In this document: piece by piece, positions 44,081 to 52,193 of the stretch
Position numbering within the stretch: the stretch's first letter is position 1
Layout of the letters: each line of letters begins with the position of its first letter
DNA from: Longimicrobium sp.
Lineage (GTDB): Bacteria > Gemmatimonadota > Gemmatimonadetes > Longimicrobiales > Longimicrobiaceae
Assembly (NCBI GenBank): GCA_036377595.1
Contig: DASUYB010000107.1
Coordinates: 1 to 64,000, forward strand
Direction of reading: 5' to 3'
Length of the DNA: 64,000 bases
Notes under the pieces: generated by a model
Seen by the model: only the letters and a program-made list of their open reading frames with translations
What the model was told of the DNA's origin: nothing
The model's database searches: none
Made by a program: the position numbers and the translations under genes

Positions 44081-45292
44081 ATGGCGAAGAAACTGCCTGC
44101 GACGCCACGAAATCCGTTCGAGATCGGGCTTCTGGCCCACGACGATCATTTTGCCGACCGCGAGCAGGAGGTCGCCCGAATCGTCCGTGCGTTCCGGGAG
44201 CCCGGCACGCGGCTGGTCGTGTTCGGTGATCGCCGGCTCGGCAAGTCGAGTGCGCTGGACCGGGCAGCGGCAGCGGCCCGCAAAGCCGGCCAGAAGGTCG
44301 CGGTCGCGAGCTTCGCCACCGCGACCGATCCCGCGGATGCCGCGCAGCAGCTGCTCGGCGCGGTCCGTCACGAGATCGGGAGGAACTGGCGCGAGACAAT
44401 GGAACGGATCGCGGAGCGGCTCCAGGCCACGATGGAGCTGCGCCCCGGGACGGCGGCAGGCCTGCCGCCGTCGGTGCGCTTCGCGTTCGGTCTTCGCGAG
44501 GAATCCGATGCGCGTCCCCGGCTCCTGTGGGACGTGCTCGGGGCCATCGACGCGCAGATGGAAGCCCAGCGAATCACGCTCGGGATCGGGATCGACGAGT
44601 TCCAGCGCATCCACGAATGGGGCGGCGAGGATGCCGAGTGGGCACTGAAATCCGCGATGGAAACCCACCGCAACCTGAGTTACGTCCTGGCCGGCTCCAA
44701 GCGGCACCTGATCGAGGCCATGCTGACGAACAAGGGCCGCGCGTTGTGGAAGCAGGTGGACCGATTGGATTTCGGTTCCATCGCTCCGGATGTGCTGGCG
44801 GAGTGGATCACACGCCGCGCGGCACGAACGGGAGTGACGGTTCCGCTCGCGCTCGCGGACCGGATCGTGGCGCTCGCCCAGCCGCGCACGCGCGACGTGG
44901 TGCAGCTCGCCCGCGTGGTGTGGGATTCCGCGATCCGGGCAGGACGTGCGGATGATGGTGCAGCGGAAGCCGCGCTCGACCAGCTCGTCCGCGAGGAAGG
45001 CGCACTCTACGACGCGCTCTGGAGAACGCTCCAGAAAATCGAGCAGCGAATCCTGCGGGCGATTGCCGCCGAGCCGGGGATCGCGATTCTCGCGGCAGAC
45101 GTACTGGCCCGCTACCGGCTGGGAGCCAAGTCGACCGTGTCCAGCGCGCTTTCCCGCCTCCTCGAGCGCGAAGTCCTCGCTCGTGATGCCACGGGCGCAT
45201 ACACGTTCGACGATCCGTTCTTCCGCCGTTGGGTGCAAGTCAACGCCCTTCCCGACCTTGGCCTTCCACCCGGGCCACTTCCTCCCGGCTGA
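44081..45292 (+). CDS. AAA+/STAND-like ATPase with C-terminal winged helix
   Basis: The 403-residue protein starts PRNPFEIGLLAHDDHFADREQEVARIVRAF. It has a Walker A variant GDRRLGKSSALDRA (GxRRxGKSS), Walker B LGIGIDEFQRI, a sensor region YVLAGSKRHLIEAM, and a C-terminal winged helix (ILAADVLARYRLGAKSTVSSALSRLLEREVLARD). This is the plan of archaeal-type/Orc1-like ATPases found across bacteria, often in accessory regions. The role is unknown; DNA binding is likely from the winged helix. GC content is somewhat lower than neighbours. ATG 44081 is preferred to TTG 44075. Confidence 0.8.
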   Translation: MAKKLPATPRNPFEIGLLAHDDHFADREQEVARIVRAFREPGTRLVVFGDRRLGKSSALDRAAAAARKAGQKVAVASFATATDPADAAQQLLGAVRHEIGRNWRETMERIAERLQATMELRPGTAAGLPPSVRFAFGLREESDARPRLLWDVLGAIDAQMEAQRITLGIGIDEFQRIHEWGGEDAEWALKSAMETHRNLSYVLAGSKRHLIEAMLTNKGRALWKQVDRLDFGSIAPDVLAEWITRRAARTGVTVPLALADRIVALAQPRTRDVVQLARVVWDSAIRAGRADDGAAEAALDQLVREEGALYDALWRTLQKIEQRILRAIAAEPGIAILAADVLARYRLGAKSTVSSALSRLLEREVLARDATGAYTFDDPFFRRWVQVNALPDLGLPPGPLPPG

Positions 45293-45693
45293 CGGGCGGA
45301 GGCCGCTCGTATGACGGTAAAGCCGGCGCAATCTTTTCCATTCCGCGAACATCGGTCATCCACTTGTGCATTCCCCTCCTCGTGGCGATACAATGCAAGT
45401 GATTGCACTGCATCTTCTTACATCGAAACGGACGCCACGGCACGGGGATGGCGGTAGGGCGGACGCTCAACGTATACGGGCGCGCAACGCGGCATCGGGA
45501 CGAAGGATAGCGCGCCGTCCGTCTTGACGGGCAGGACGGCAGCGCCTTACCATTCCTGCCACTCCCCCCGATTACAGCACCCGTACCCGGCGACTCCCCC
45601 GCACGGAGCCGCCCGGACACGCCCGCGCGGGCGCCGCCATTGCGCGCCCGCCGCCACCACACCGACCCGACTTTCCGCACCCAGCGAGGTCTC
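45293..45693. other. Lower-GC gap with a promoter candidate
   Basis: It contains the imperfect palindrome ATGCAAGTGATTGCACTGCA around 45393-45412 and a promoter candidate at 45523-45552. No gene is seen. Confidence 0.4.
45523..45552 (+). promoter_or_regulatory. Promoter candidate for the LysM gene
   Basis: TTGACG (45523-45528), 17 bp, then TTACCAT. It is a good -35 with a weak -10. It lies 140 bp before GTG 45694 of the LysM gene. Confidence 0.4.
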
Positions 45694-46728
45694 GTGAAGA
45701 AAGCCGCACTCGTCGCCGCCGCCACCCTGGCCGCCGCGGCCCCGCTGGCCGCGCAGCGGGACACCGTGCCGGAAGGACGCGTGCACGTGGTCCGCCGCGG
45801 CGACACGCTGTGGGACCTGGCCCGCCAGTACCTGTCCGACCCGTTCCTCTGGCCCGAGATCTTCCGGCTCAACACCGACGTGGTGCGCGACCCGCGCTGG
45901 ATCTATCCCAACGAGCGGCTGGTGCTGCCGGTGGGCGTGTACGCGTCGGCGCAGCAGGAGCCCGAGCACACGGTGTTCTACCAGGGCTCCCGCAACACCG
46001 CGCGCGACCGGCTGACCATCCTCCCCGCCGGCAGCGCCGAGTACCCGGTGGTGCGCGTGGGCGACTACTACCGCGCCGGCTTCGTGGCGCGCGACGTCGA
46101 GATCACGCCGAAGGGGCGGGTGACCGAGGTCATCTCGCCCACCGTCGTGCCGCTCGAGGAGCAGCCCGCCATCCAGGTGTACGACCAGGTGTACGTGGCG
46201 GCCATGGACGGCGCCTCGTTCCGCATCGGCGACCGCATCCAGTTCGTGCGCCCCACCCGCGAGCTGCGCCCGTACGGCCGCGTGTGGACGCCGACCGGCG
46301 TGGGCACCGTGGCGAACGTCGACGGCAACGTGGCCACGGTGGTGGTGATCCGCATGTTCGACCCCGTGCGCCGCGGCGACCTGGTCGTTCCCGTGGCGCC
46401 CTTCCCGGTCCGCGCGGGGGTGATGCCGGTGGCGTCCACCGGGATGCAGGCGCGCATCTTCGCCTTCGAGAAGCCGCACCCGGCGCAGGCGGTCGAGGAG
46501 ATCGCCTTCCTCGACGTGGGTCGGCAGGCAGGGGTGAAGGAGGGCGACGAGTTCGAGGTGTTCATGCCGCGCGAGCGCCGCGACTGGGGCACCCGCCCGG
46601 AGATCCCCGTCGCCCGCCTGCAGGTGGTGAAGGTGACGGACCAGACCGCCAGCGCGCGCATCACCACCATGCAGCAGCCGGCGATCGTCGTCGGCCAGCC
46701 CGTCCGCCGCGTGAGGGCGATGCCCTAG
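45694..46728 (+). CDS. Secreted LysM-domain protein
   Basis: The 344-residue protein starts at GTG 45694 with GAGGT upstream. The signal peptide is VKKAALVAAATLAAAAPLAAQ. A single LysM domain (about 28-80: HVVRRGDTLWDLARQYLSDPFLWPEIFRLNTDVVRDPRWIYPNERLVLP) binds peptidoglycan. The remaining 260 residues have a repeated beta-type pattern (DQVYVAAMDGASFRIGDRIQFVRP; EEIAFLDVGRQAGVKEGDEFEVFMPRER) but no known catalytic motif. It is likely a wall-binding structural or adaptor protein in the periplasm. A self-complementary repeat follows. Confidence 0.85.
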   Translation: MKKAALVAAATLAAAAPLAAQRDTVPEGRVHVVRRGDTLWDLARQYLSDPFLWPEIFRLNTDVVRDPRWIYPNERLVLPVGVYASAQQEPEHTVFYQGSRNTARDRLTILPAGSAEYPVVRVGDYYRAGFVARDVEITPKGRVTEVISPTVVPLEEQPAIQVYDQVYVAAMDGASFRIGDRIQFVRPTRELRPYGRVWTPTGVGTVANVDGNVATVVVIRMFDPVRRGDLVVPVAPFPVRAGVMPVASTGMQARIFAFEKPHPAQAVEEIAFLDVGRQAGVKEGDEFEVFMPRERRDWGTRPEIPVARLQVVKVTDQTASARITTMQQPAIVVGQPVRRVRAMP

Positions 46729-46729
46729 A

Positions 46730-46848
46730 AGTGCGAGAGTGCGGAAGTGCGGAAGTGCGGAAGTGCGAAACCGCATCGGCGTCACGGCCGGTGCGGTTTC
46801 GCGCTTTCGCACCCCCGCACTCTCGCACTCTCGCACTCTCGCACTCCC
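46730..46848. repeat. Long hairpin of GTGCGGAA / CTCTCGCA tandem units
   Basis: The left arm has GTGCGAGAGTGCGGAAGTGC units and the right arm CACTCTCGCACTCTCGCACT units. The centre GCGAAACCGCATCGGCG ... CGGTGCGGTTTCGC pairs as well. It lies directly after the LysM stop and resembles the seven-base tandem repeats elsewhere, but is arranged as one hairpin. Confidence 0.7.
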
Positions 46849-46973
46849 TCCGCACCCGCCCGGCAACGGACCGCGCGAGACCTCGCGGGGTACGCGGGAG
46901 TCGAACGCCCGTTCGGCTCGAAGCGGCATTCTCGCCCTTCCGTAACGCCGCGCCGCGACGCATTTTCCACGCG

Positions 46974-47792
46974 ATGACCACCGCCACGCTGCACCTGCTC
47001 TCCCTGGCACTGTACGCGCTCTCGGCCGCCCTCCTGGGCGTGTCGATGGCGCGCAGCGACCGGCGCCTTCCCGGCATCGCCACGGCGGTGCTGGGCGCGG
47101 CGCTGGTGGTGCACGTGGCCGAGTTCGCCGTCTACCACGGCGAGTTCCACGAGCTGCCGCTGGTCGGGCTGGGCCCCTCGCTCTCCGTTTTCGCCCTGCT
47201 GATCGCCGCCGGGTCGCTGGGGCTGGCGACGTTCGGGCGCACCGGGCCCGTCGGCCTCGTGCTGGTCCCCGTCGCCGCCGCGGTGGCCGCCATCGCGGAG
47301 ATCGCGGGGGTGCAGCCGTCGCGGCAGGTGATGGACTTCCAGGGGCCGTGGTTCGTCTTCCACGTGGTCCTCGCCTTCCTGGGCTACGCGGGGCTGACCG
47401 TCGCGTTCGCCGCGGGGCTGATGTACCTGATCCAGTTCCGCGAGCTCAAGAGCAAGCGCTTCGGCGCCATCTTCCGCTTCTTCCCCCCGCTCGACACGCT
47501 CGACCGCATCGGCCGCGGCGCGCTGATCGCGGGGATGGGGTTCCTCACCGTCTCTCTCCTGGTCGGCTGGGCGTGGACGGAGCGCTTCGGCCACCCGATG
47601 TCGCCCGGCAATCCCAAGGTGGTGTGGGGGATCCTGACCTGGCTCGTCTTCGCCGTCGCCCTCGCGGTGCGCGCGGGCGGGGGACGGCCGGCGCGGCGCG
47701 CGGCGCTGGCCAGCGTGTTCGGCTTCGCGGTGGTGATCGTCGGCTACGTCGTCCTGCGCGTGGCGGAGAGCCGCGGGGGAGCGTTCCTGTGA
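46974..47792 (+). CDS. CcsA/HemX-like membrane protein
   Basis: The 272-residue protein has about eight membrane helices and the cytochrome-c-assembly-like region QGPWFVFHVVLAFLGYAGLTVAFAAGLMYLIQFRELKSKRFGAIFRFFPPLDTLDRIGRGALIAGMGFLTVSLLVGWAW with conserved histidines and tryptophans. Two family roles fit: a CcsA-type subunit moving haem for cytochrome c maturation, or HemX, which tunes HemA levels. Its GTGA overlap with the siroheme gene and closeness to hemA favour a haem-linked role. Confidence 0.85.
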   Translation: MTTATLHLLSLALYALSAALLGVSMARSDRRLPGIATAVLGAALVVHVAEFAVYHGEFHELPLVGLGPSLSVFALLIAAGSLGLATFGRTGPVGLVLVPVAAAVAAIAEIAGVQPSRQVMDFQGPWFVFHVVLAFLGYAGLTVAFAAGLMYLIQFRELKSKRFGAIFRFFPPLDTLDRIGRGALIAGMGFLTVSLLVGWAWTERFGHPMSPGNPKVVWGILTWLVFAVALAVRAGGGRPARRAALASVFGFAVVIVGYVVLRVAESRGGAFL

Positions 47793-48427
47793 GCGCGCGC
47801 TACCCGGTGATGCTCGACGTCTCGCGCCTCGCCGTCCTCGTGGTCGGCGGCGGCGAGGTGGCGCTGCGCAAGGTGCGGGGACTGGTCGACGCCGGCGCGC
47901 GGCCGGACGTGGTGGCCCCGCAGCTTCACCCCGAGCTGCGCGGGCTGGTCGAGCAGCACGGGCTGCGGTGGGACCAGCGCACGTTCGCGAAGGGGGACAC
48001 GGACGGCTACGCGCTCGTCTTCGCCGCGACGAACAGCGCGGATGTGAACGCGAGGGTGGGGCGCGAGGCTGCGGAAGAAGGCGCCCTCTTCAACCTCGCC
48101 GACGATCCGGCGCACTCCATCGTCCACGTCCCCTCCAGCATCGCCCACGACGAGGTGCTGGTGGCGTTCTCCACCGGCGGCGCGAGTCCGCTTCTCGCGC
48201 GGCGGCTGAGGGAGAGGCTGGAATCCGTCGTCACCCCCGGCCTCGGTCGCGCGGCGCGGCGTCTCGCCGAATTGCGCGGGGAGGTGCGGAAGCGCTGGCC
48301 GGCCGACGAGGCGCGGCGGCGCGCGGCCTGGTTCGACCTGATCACCCCCGACTTCGTGGACGCGGCCATCGCCGGCCGCGACGACGACGTGGAGCACCGC
48401 ATCGCCCGATGCCTGTCGCAGTCGTAG
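47789..48427 (+). CDS. Precorrin-2 dehydrogenase / sirohydrochlorin ferrochelatase-type protein
   Basis: The 212-residue protein resembles the N-terminal half of CysG or Met8: YPVMLDVSRLAVLVVGGGEVALRKVRGLVDAGARPDVVAPQ is the NAD-binding fold. LVFAATNSADVNARVGREAAEEGALFNLADDPAHSIVHVPSSIAHDEVLVAFSTGGASPLLARRLRERLE is the conserved siroheme core. It oxidises precorrin-2 and inserts iron. It starts at GTG 47789 inside the CcsA/HemX stop and overlaps hemA by 19 bases. Confidence 0.88.
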   Translation: MSARYPVMLDVSRLAVLVVGGGEVALRKVRGLVDAGARPDVVAPQLHPELRGLVEQHGLRWDQRTFAKGDTDGYALVFAATNSADVNARVGREAAEEGALFNLADDPAHSIVHVPSSIAHDEVLVAFSTGGASPLLARRLRERLESVVTPGLGRAARRLAELRGEVRKRWPADEARRRAAWFDLITPDFVDAAIAGRDDDVEHRIARCLSQS

Positions 48428-49713
48428 GCGCCAGCCACCGCACGGCTCCCATCGAGCTGCGGGAACGGCTCGCCTTCGGGCGCGCCGAGATCCCGCCGGC
48501 CCTGGGCGCGCTCGCCCGCGAGGCCGGGGTCGAGGCGGTGCTGCTTACGACCTGCAACCGCACGGAGTTCTATCTCGCGTCGGTGGAAGGGGATGACGGC
48601 GTCGCCCGGGCGCAGGAGGCGCTCGCCGCGCGGATCGGCGTGCGCGCGGAGGACGCGGCGCGCTGGCTTTACGTGCACCGCGACCGCGAGGCCGCGCAGC
48701 ACCTCTTCCGCGTGGCCTCGGGGCTCGATTCGATGATCCTGGGCGAGCCGCAGATCCAGGGGCAGGTGAAGGAGGCGTACGCCGCCGCGCGCGAGGTGGC
48801 CGGCGACCGCGGACCGGTCGTGGGCCCCGCGCTCAACCGCATGTTCCAGACGGCGTTCAGCATCGGCGGGCGGGTGCGCAGCGAGACGGGGCTGGGGATC
48901 GGCGCCGCGTCCGTCTCCAGCGCCGCGGTGGAGCTGGCGAAGAAGATCTTCGGTTCGCTGAAGGGCCGCCGCGCGCTGGTCCTGGGCGCGGGGGAGATGA
49001 GCGAGGTCACGCTCGAATGCCTCGCCGCGGAGGGCGTGCGCACCGCCGTCGTGGCCAACCGCACGTACGAGCGCGCCTGCGAGCTGGCGGAGAAGTGGGG
49101 CGGCGCCGCCATCCACTGGGACGAGTTCGCGCTGGCGCTGGCGGATGTGGACATCGTCATCGCCAGCACGGCGGCGCCGCGGCCGGTGCTCACGCGTGAG
49201 CGCTTCCGCCAGGCGCTCCCCCGCGGCGCGCGGCGGCCGCTGTGCATCATCGACATCGCCATCCCGCGCGACGTGGAGCCGGCGGTGGCCGACGAGCGCA
49301 ACGTCTTCCTCTACAACATCGACGACCTGCAGCAGATCGTCGACGACTCGCTGGACCGCCGCCGCGCCGAGCTCCCCGAGGCGGAGCGGATCGTCGCGGC
49401 CGGGGTGGACGACTTCTGGGCGTGGTACGCGTCGCTCGCCGTCGTCCCCACCATCCGCGCGCTCCGCGACCACGGCGAGCGGGTGCGGCAGGAGGAGACC
49501 GAGCGCGCGCTCCATCGCCTCAGCCACCTGTCGGACGAGGACCGGGCGGCGGTGGACGCGCTGACCCGCTCGCTGCTGAACAAGCTGCTGCACGCGCCGA
49601 CCTCCCGTCTCCGCCAGGCGGCGGGGAACGGCCGCGGCACCGGCGTGCTGGACACGGTGCGCTACCTCTTCGAGCTCGAAAACGACGAAACCGCCGGCAA
49701 GGACGACGAATGA
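48409..49713 (+). CDS. hemA: Glutamyl-tRNA reductase
   Basis: The 434-residue protein has the HemA marks: GASHRTAPIELRERLAF, LLTTCNRTEFYL with the catalytic Cys, RVASGLDSMILGEPQIQGQVKEAY, GAGEMSEVTLECLAAEGV and LCIIDIAIPRDVEPAV. It reduces glutamyl-tRNA to glutamate-1-semialdehyde, the first committed step of tetrapyrrole synthesis. It ends 22 bp before tolQ, so the haem and Tol genes may share a transcript. ATG 48409 gives a proper family N-terminus. Confidence 0.95.
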   Translation: MPVAVVGASHRTAPIELRERLAFGRAEIPPALGALAREAGVEAVLLTTCNRTEFYLASVEGDDGVARAQEALAARIGVRAEDAARWLYVHRDREAAQHLFRVASGLDSMILGEPQIQGQVKEAYAAAREVAGDRGPVVGPALNRMFQTAFSIGGRVRSETGLGIGAASVSSAAVELAKKIFGSLKGRRALVLGAGEMSEVTLECLAAEGVRTAVVANRTYERACELAEKWGGAAIHWDEFALALADVDIVIASTAAPRPVLTRERFRQALPRGARRPLCIIDIAIPRDVEPAVADERNVFLYNIDDLQQIVDDSLDRRRAELPEAERIVAAGVDDFWAWYASLAVVPTIRALRDHGERVRQEETERALHRLSHLSDEDRAAVDALTRSLLNKLLHAPTSRLRQAAGNGRGTGVLDTVRYLFELENDETAGKDDE

Positions 49714-49735
49714 CGCTTCGCCCCGCCCCCGCCGC

Positions 49736-50446
49736 ATGATCATCCAGTCGGCCGCACAAACCGGAGAGCTGGGCAACGTCTGGCGGATGATCGCCGCCGG
49801 AACGCTCTCCACCCAGCTCATCATGTTCCTCCTGGCCGTCTTCTCCATCGTCTCCTGGGCGGTGATCGTGATGAAGGTGCGCCAGTTCCGCCGCCTCCGC
49901 CGCGAGAGCGACCGCTTCGTGGAGCGGCTGGAGCGGGCAGAGCGGCTGGAAGACGCCTACCATGCCATCATGGCGCTCCCCGAGAGCCCCTTCACCCGCG
50001 TGTTCAAGCGAGGGATGACCTTCTACGCCGAGCTCCGCCCCGCCGCGCGCACCACGGGCGAGGTGAAGGGCCTCCTCCCCGCGCAGCTCGAGGTCCTCCG
50101 CCTCGTCCTGGAGAAGGAGGAGGGGGACGAGCGGGACGGGCTGACGCGCGGCCTGATCTGGCTGGCCATCTTCGCCACGGTGTCGCCGCTTCTCGGCCTG
50201 CTGGGGACGGTGATCGGGGTGATGAACTCGTTCATCGGCGTCGCGAGCGCGGGATCGAGCAGCATCACCGCCGTGGCGCCGGGGATCGCGGAGGCGCTGG
50301 TGGCGACGGCGGGCGGGCTGGTCGTGGCCATCCCCGCGGCCATCGGGTACAACTACCTGACGGGTCGATTGAACCTCTTCATGGGCGAGTTGGAGGGCTT
50401 CTCCAGCGAGTTCATCGGGGCGCTGGCGCGCGAGGGGCGCATCTGA
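49736..50446 (+). CDS. tolQ: TolQ/ExbB/MotA-type proton channel
   Basis: The 236-residue protein has three membrane helices ([72 protein letters not shown]). It carries the TolQ motifs LLGLLGTV and [18 protein letters not shown]. With TolR it uses the proton gradient to energise TolA across the envelope during division. Its last base is the first base of the tolR start codon (TGATG overlap). Confidence 0.93.
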   Translation: MIIQSAAQTGELGNVWRMIAAGTLSTQLIMFLLAVFSIVSWAVIVMKVRQFRRLRRESDRFVERLERAERLEDAYHAIMALPESPFTRVFKRGMTFYAELRPAARTTGEVKGLLPAQLEVLRLVLEKEEGDERDGLTRGLIWLAIFATVSPLLGLLGTVIGVMNSFIGVASAGSSSITAVAPGIAEALVATAGGLVVAIPAAIGYNYLTGRLNLFMGELEGFSSEFIGALAREGRI

Positions 50447-50865
50447 TGCCGCGGCGGCGCGGGCACGGCGGGCTGGAGATCAGCGCGGAGATCAACGTCA
50501 CCTCGCTGGTGGACGTGGTGCTGACGCTGCTGGTGATCTTCATGATCACCGCGCCGATGCTGCAGGGCGGCGTGGAGGTGAGCGTCCCCCGCGCCCGCAC
50601 CGAGTCCGTCCCCTCGTCCGAGGGCGTCGTCGTCACCGTCGATCGCCAGGGCGCCGTGTTCATCGGCGATTCGCCCGTGCGCTGGGAGGAGTTCGAGCGC
50701 CGCTTCCCCGAGGCGGTAGCCGTGCGCGGCGCGAAGAGCGTCTACCTCCGCGCCGACCAGGGCGTCCCCTACGGCCGCGTCGTGCAGGTCCTCGGCGCGA
50801 TGAAGGCGGCGGACGTAGCGACGGTCGGGCTGATCGCGGAGGAGGAGAGGCCGGGCGGGCGGTAG
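50446..50865 (+). CDS. tolR: TolR/ExbD-type protein
   Basis: The 139-residue protein has a single helix with the proton-binding Asp ([24 protein letters not shown]), then a periplasmic domain ([47 protein letters not shown]). It works with TolQ. It is followed by 425 bp of repeat DNA before tolA. Confidence 0.93.
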   Translation: MPRRRGHGGLEISAEINVTSLVDVVLTLLVIFMITAPMLQGGVEVSVPRARTESVPSSEGVVVTVDRQGAVFIGDSPVRWEEFERRFPEAVAVRGAKSVYLRADQGVPYGRVVQVLGAMKAADVATVGLIAEEERPGGR

Positions 50866-51290
50866 GGAAGTGCTGAGTGCTGAGTGCTGAGTGCTGAGTG
50901 CTGAGTGCTGAGTGCTGAGTGCTGAGTGCGCGGACGTCCGCGTAGAGCGGGCGAATGAATCGCGGCAACAACAGCACAAAGTCGCTGCGCGACTGCGGAC
51001 GCGGCATCCGCGCGAAAGCTGGCATTCCGAGGCGCGCCGCCGCACCGCAACCGCGTCGGCGCCAATGCCGGCGGCGCCCGAGGAATCTGTAGACGGGGCA
51101 CGAGCGACAGGCGGCCATTCGCGCGGAGGCCGGCCAAAGATTCCTCGGCCGCCGCGCAGATGATGGTACACGACGCGGCATCGGTCGAGCGGCGGCGCTC
51201 GGAATGACAGCAATTGGGCGCTGAGCAGATCCCAAGCACAGTAGCCACTTAGGACTTAGGACTTAGGACCCAGGACTTAGGACTCCCTAG
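50866..51290. repeat. Composite repeat between tolR and tolA
   Basis: It starts with a GTGCTGA tandem run (50869-50928) and ends with CTTAGGA/ACTTAGG units (51247-51285), partly complementary to it. Between are GCGAATGAATCGCGGCAACA (also at 53571) and a diverged relative of the 260-270 bp repeat (CATTCCGAGGCG ... GAGGAATCTGTAG ... AGATTCCTCGGC ... CTCGGAATGACAG). No gene is seen. Confidence 0.75.
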
Positions 51291-52193
51291 ATGGATCTTG
51301 GCGGGCGCGGCGGACGAGCGAGGAATGAGCGGCGCGGCAGGATGTGGCGCGCCGCCGCGGGCTCCGTCGTCGTGCACGCCGTGGTCATCGCCGCGCTGCT
51401 GATCGCCGAGGCGGGGTTCGGGCACGCGCCGCCGCGCGACCGCCGGATGCGCGTGTACGCCGTCAACATCGTCTCGCCCCCGCCCACCGTGCGCGGCGCG
51501 CCCCCGGCCGAATCTCCCGCGCCCAACCTCGGCGGAAACCAGGCGCCGCGGCCGGCTCCCCCCGCCCCGCCTCCGCCGCCCGCGCCAGCGCCCGCACCCA
51601 CGCCTCCGAAGCCGGCGCCCGCGCCGCCGAAGGAACCCTCGCACCCTCCCGCGCCTACAACGCCCACGCGCCCGCAGCCGCGTCCCGCGCCCCCGGCGGC
51701 GCCACCCGCGAAGCCGCCGGCGACGAACCGCGCCACGCCGCCGAAGCCGGACGCGGGGAACACAACCCCGCGGCAGCCTTCCGCATCCAACGGTCCGGGG
51801 AGCGGGCCGCGCAGCACGGGGACGGGCACGCGCGGCCAGCCGACCGGCCGCGATCCCGATCCCAATTCCGCCGGGGGCGAGGGGCTGAACGTGAGCCAGC
51901 GCGGCGTGGAGTGCCCGTCCGCGGGCTACTGCGAGAACATCGTCCGCCAGGTGCGGCGCTACTTCCGCCGCCCCGAGGGCTCCACCGGCAGCGCCGAGGC
52001 GTGCTTCACCGTGCTCCCCGACGGCAGCGTGGACGACATCGACGTGCGGCGCGTGCGCGGCGGCTTCACCTTCCGGCTGGCGGTGCAGGAAGCGGTGGAG
52101 CAGGCCGGGCTGCACAAGGCCTTCGGCGCGCTGCCACGCGCGTTCGGGGCGCCCGAGCTTCCCGTCTGCGTGGACATCACCCCCCAACTGTGA
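51291..52193 (+). CDS. TolA/TonB-like energy transducer
   Basis: The 300-residue protein has one N-terminal helix (WRAAAGSVVVHAVVIAALLIAEAG). A long Pro/Ala-rich periplasmic spacer (about 60-190) follows, then a C-terminal domain with a TonB/TolA-like fold (GYCENIVRQVRRYFRRPEGSTGSAEACFTVLPDGSVDDIDVRRVRGGFTFRLAVQEAVEQAG). Its place between tolQR and tolB-pal makes it the TolA of this system. The spacer is shorter than in enterobacteria and lacks the long helix. It overlaps tolB by GTGA. Confidence 0.85.
   Translation: MDLGGRGGRARNERRGRMWRAAAGSVVVHAVVIAALLIAEAGFGHAPPRDRRMRVYAVNIVSPPPTVRGAPPAESPAPNLGGNQAPRPAPPAPPPPPAPAPAPTPPKPAPAPPKEPSHPPAPTTPTRPQPRPAPPAAPPAKPPATNRATPPKPDAGNTTPRQPSASNGPGSGPRSTGTGTRGQPTGRDPDPNSAGGEGLNVSQRGVECPSAGYCENIVRQVRRYFRRPEGSTGSAEACFTVLPDGSVDDIDVRRVRGGFTFRLAVQEAVEQAGLHKAFGALPRAFGAPELPVCVDITPQL

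Noticed and set aside
48400-48430. Frameshift between the siroheme gene and hemA
   Set aside because: The 19-base overlap in different frames leaves both proteins with complete family ends, so it is normal operon overlap.
50869-51285. Possible small RNA gene between tolR and tolA
   Set aside because: The structure is explained by known repeat pieces found elsewhere in the window; no promoter with matching terminator was seen.
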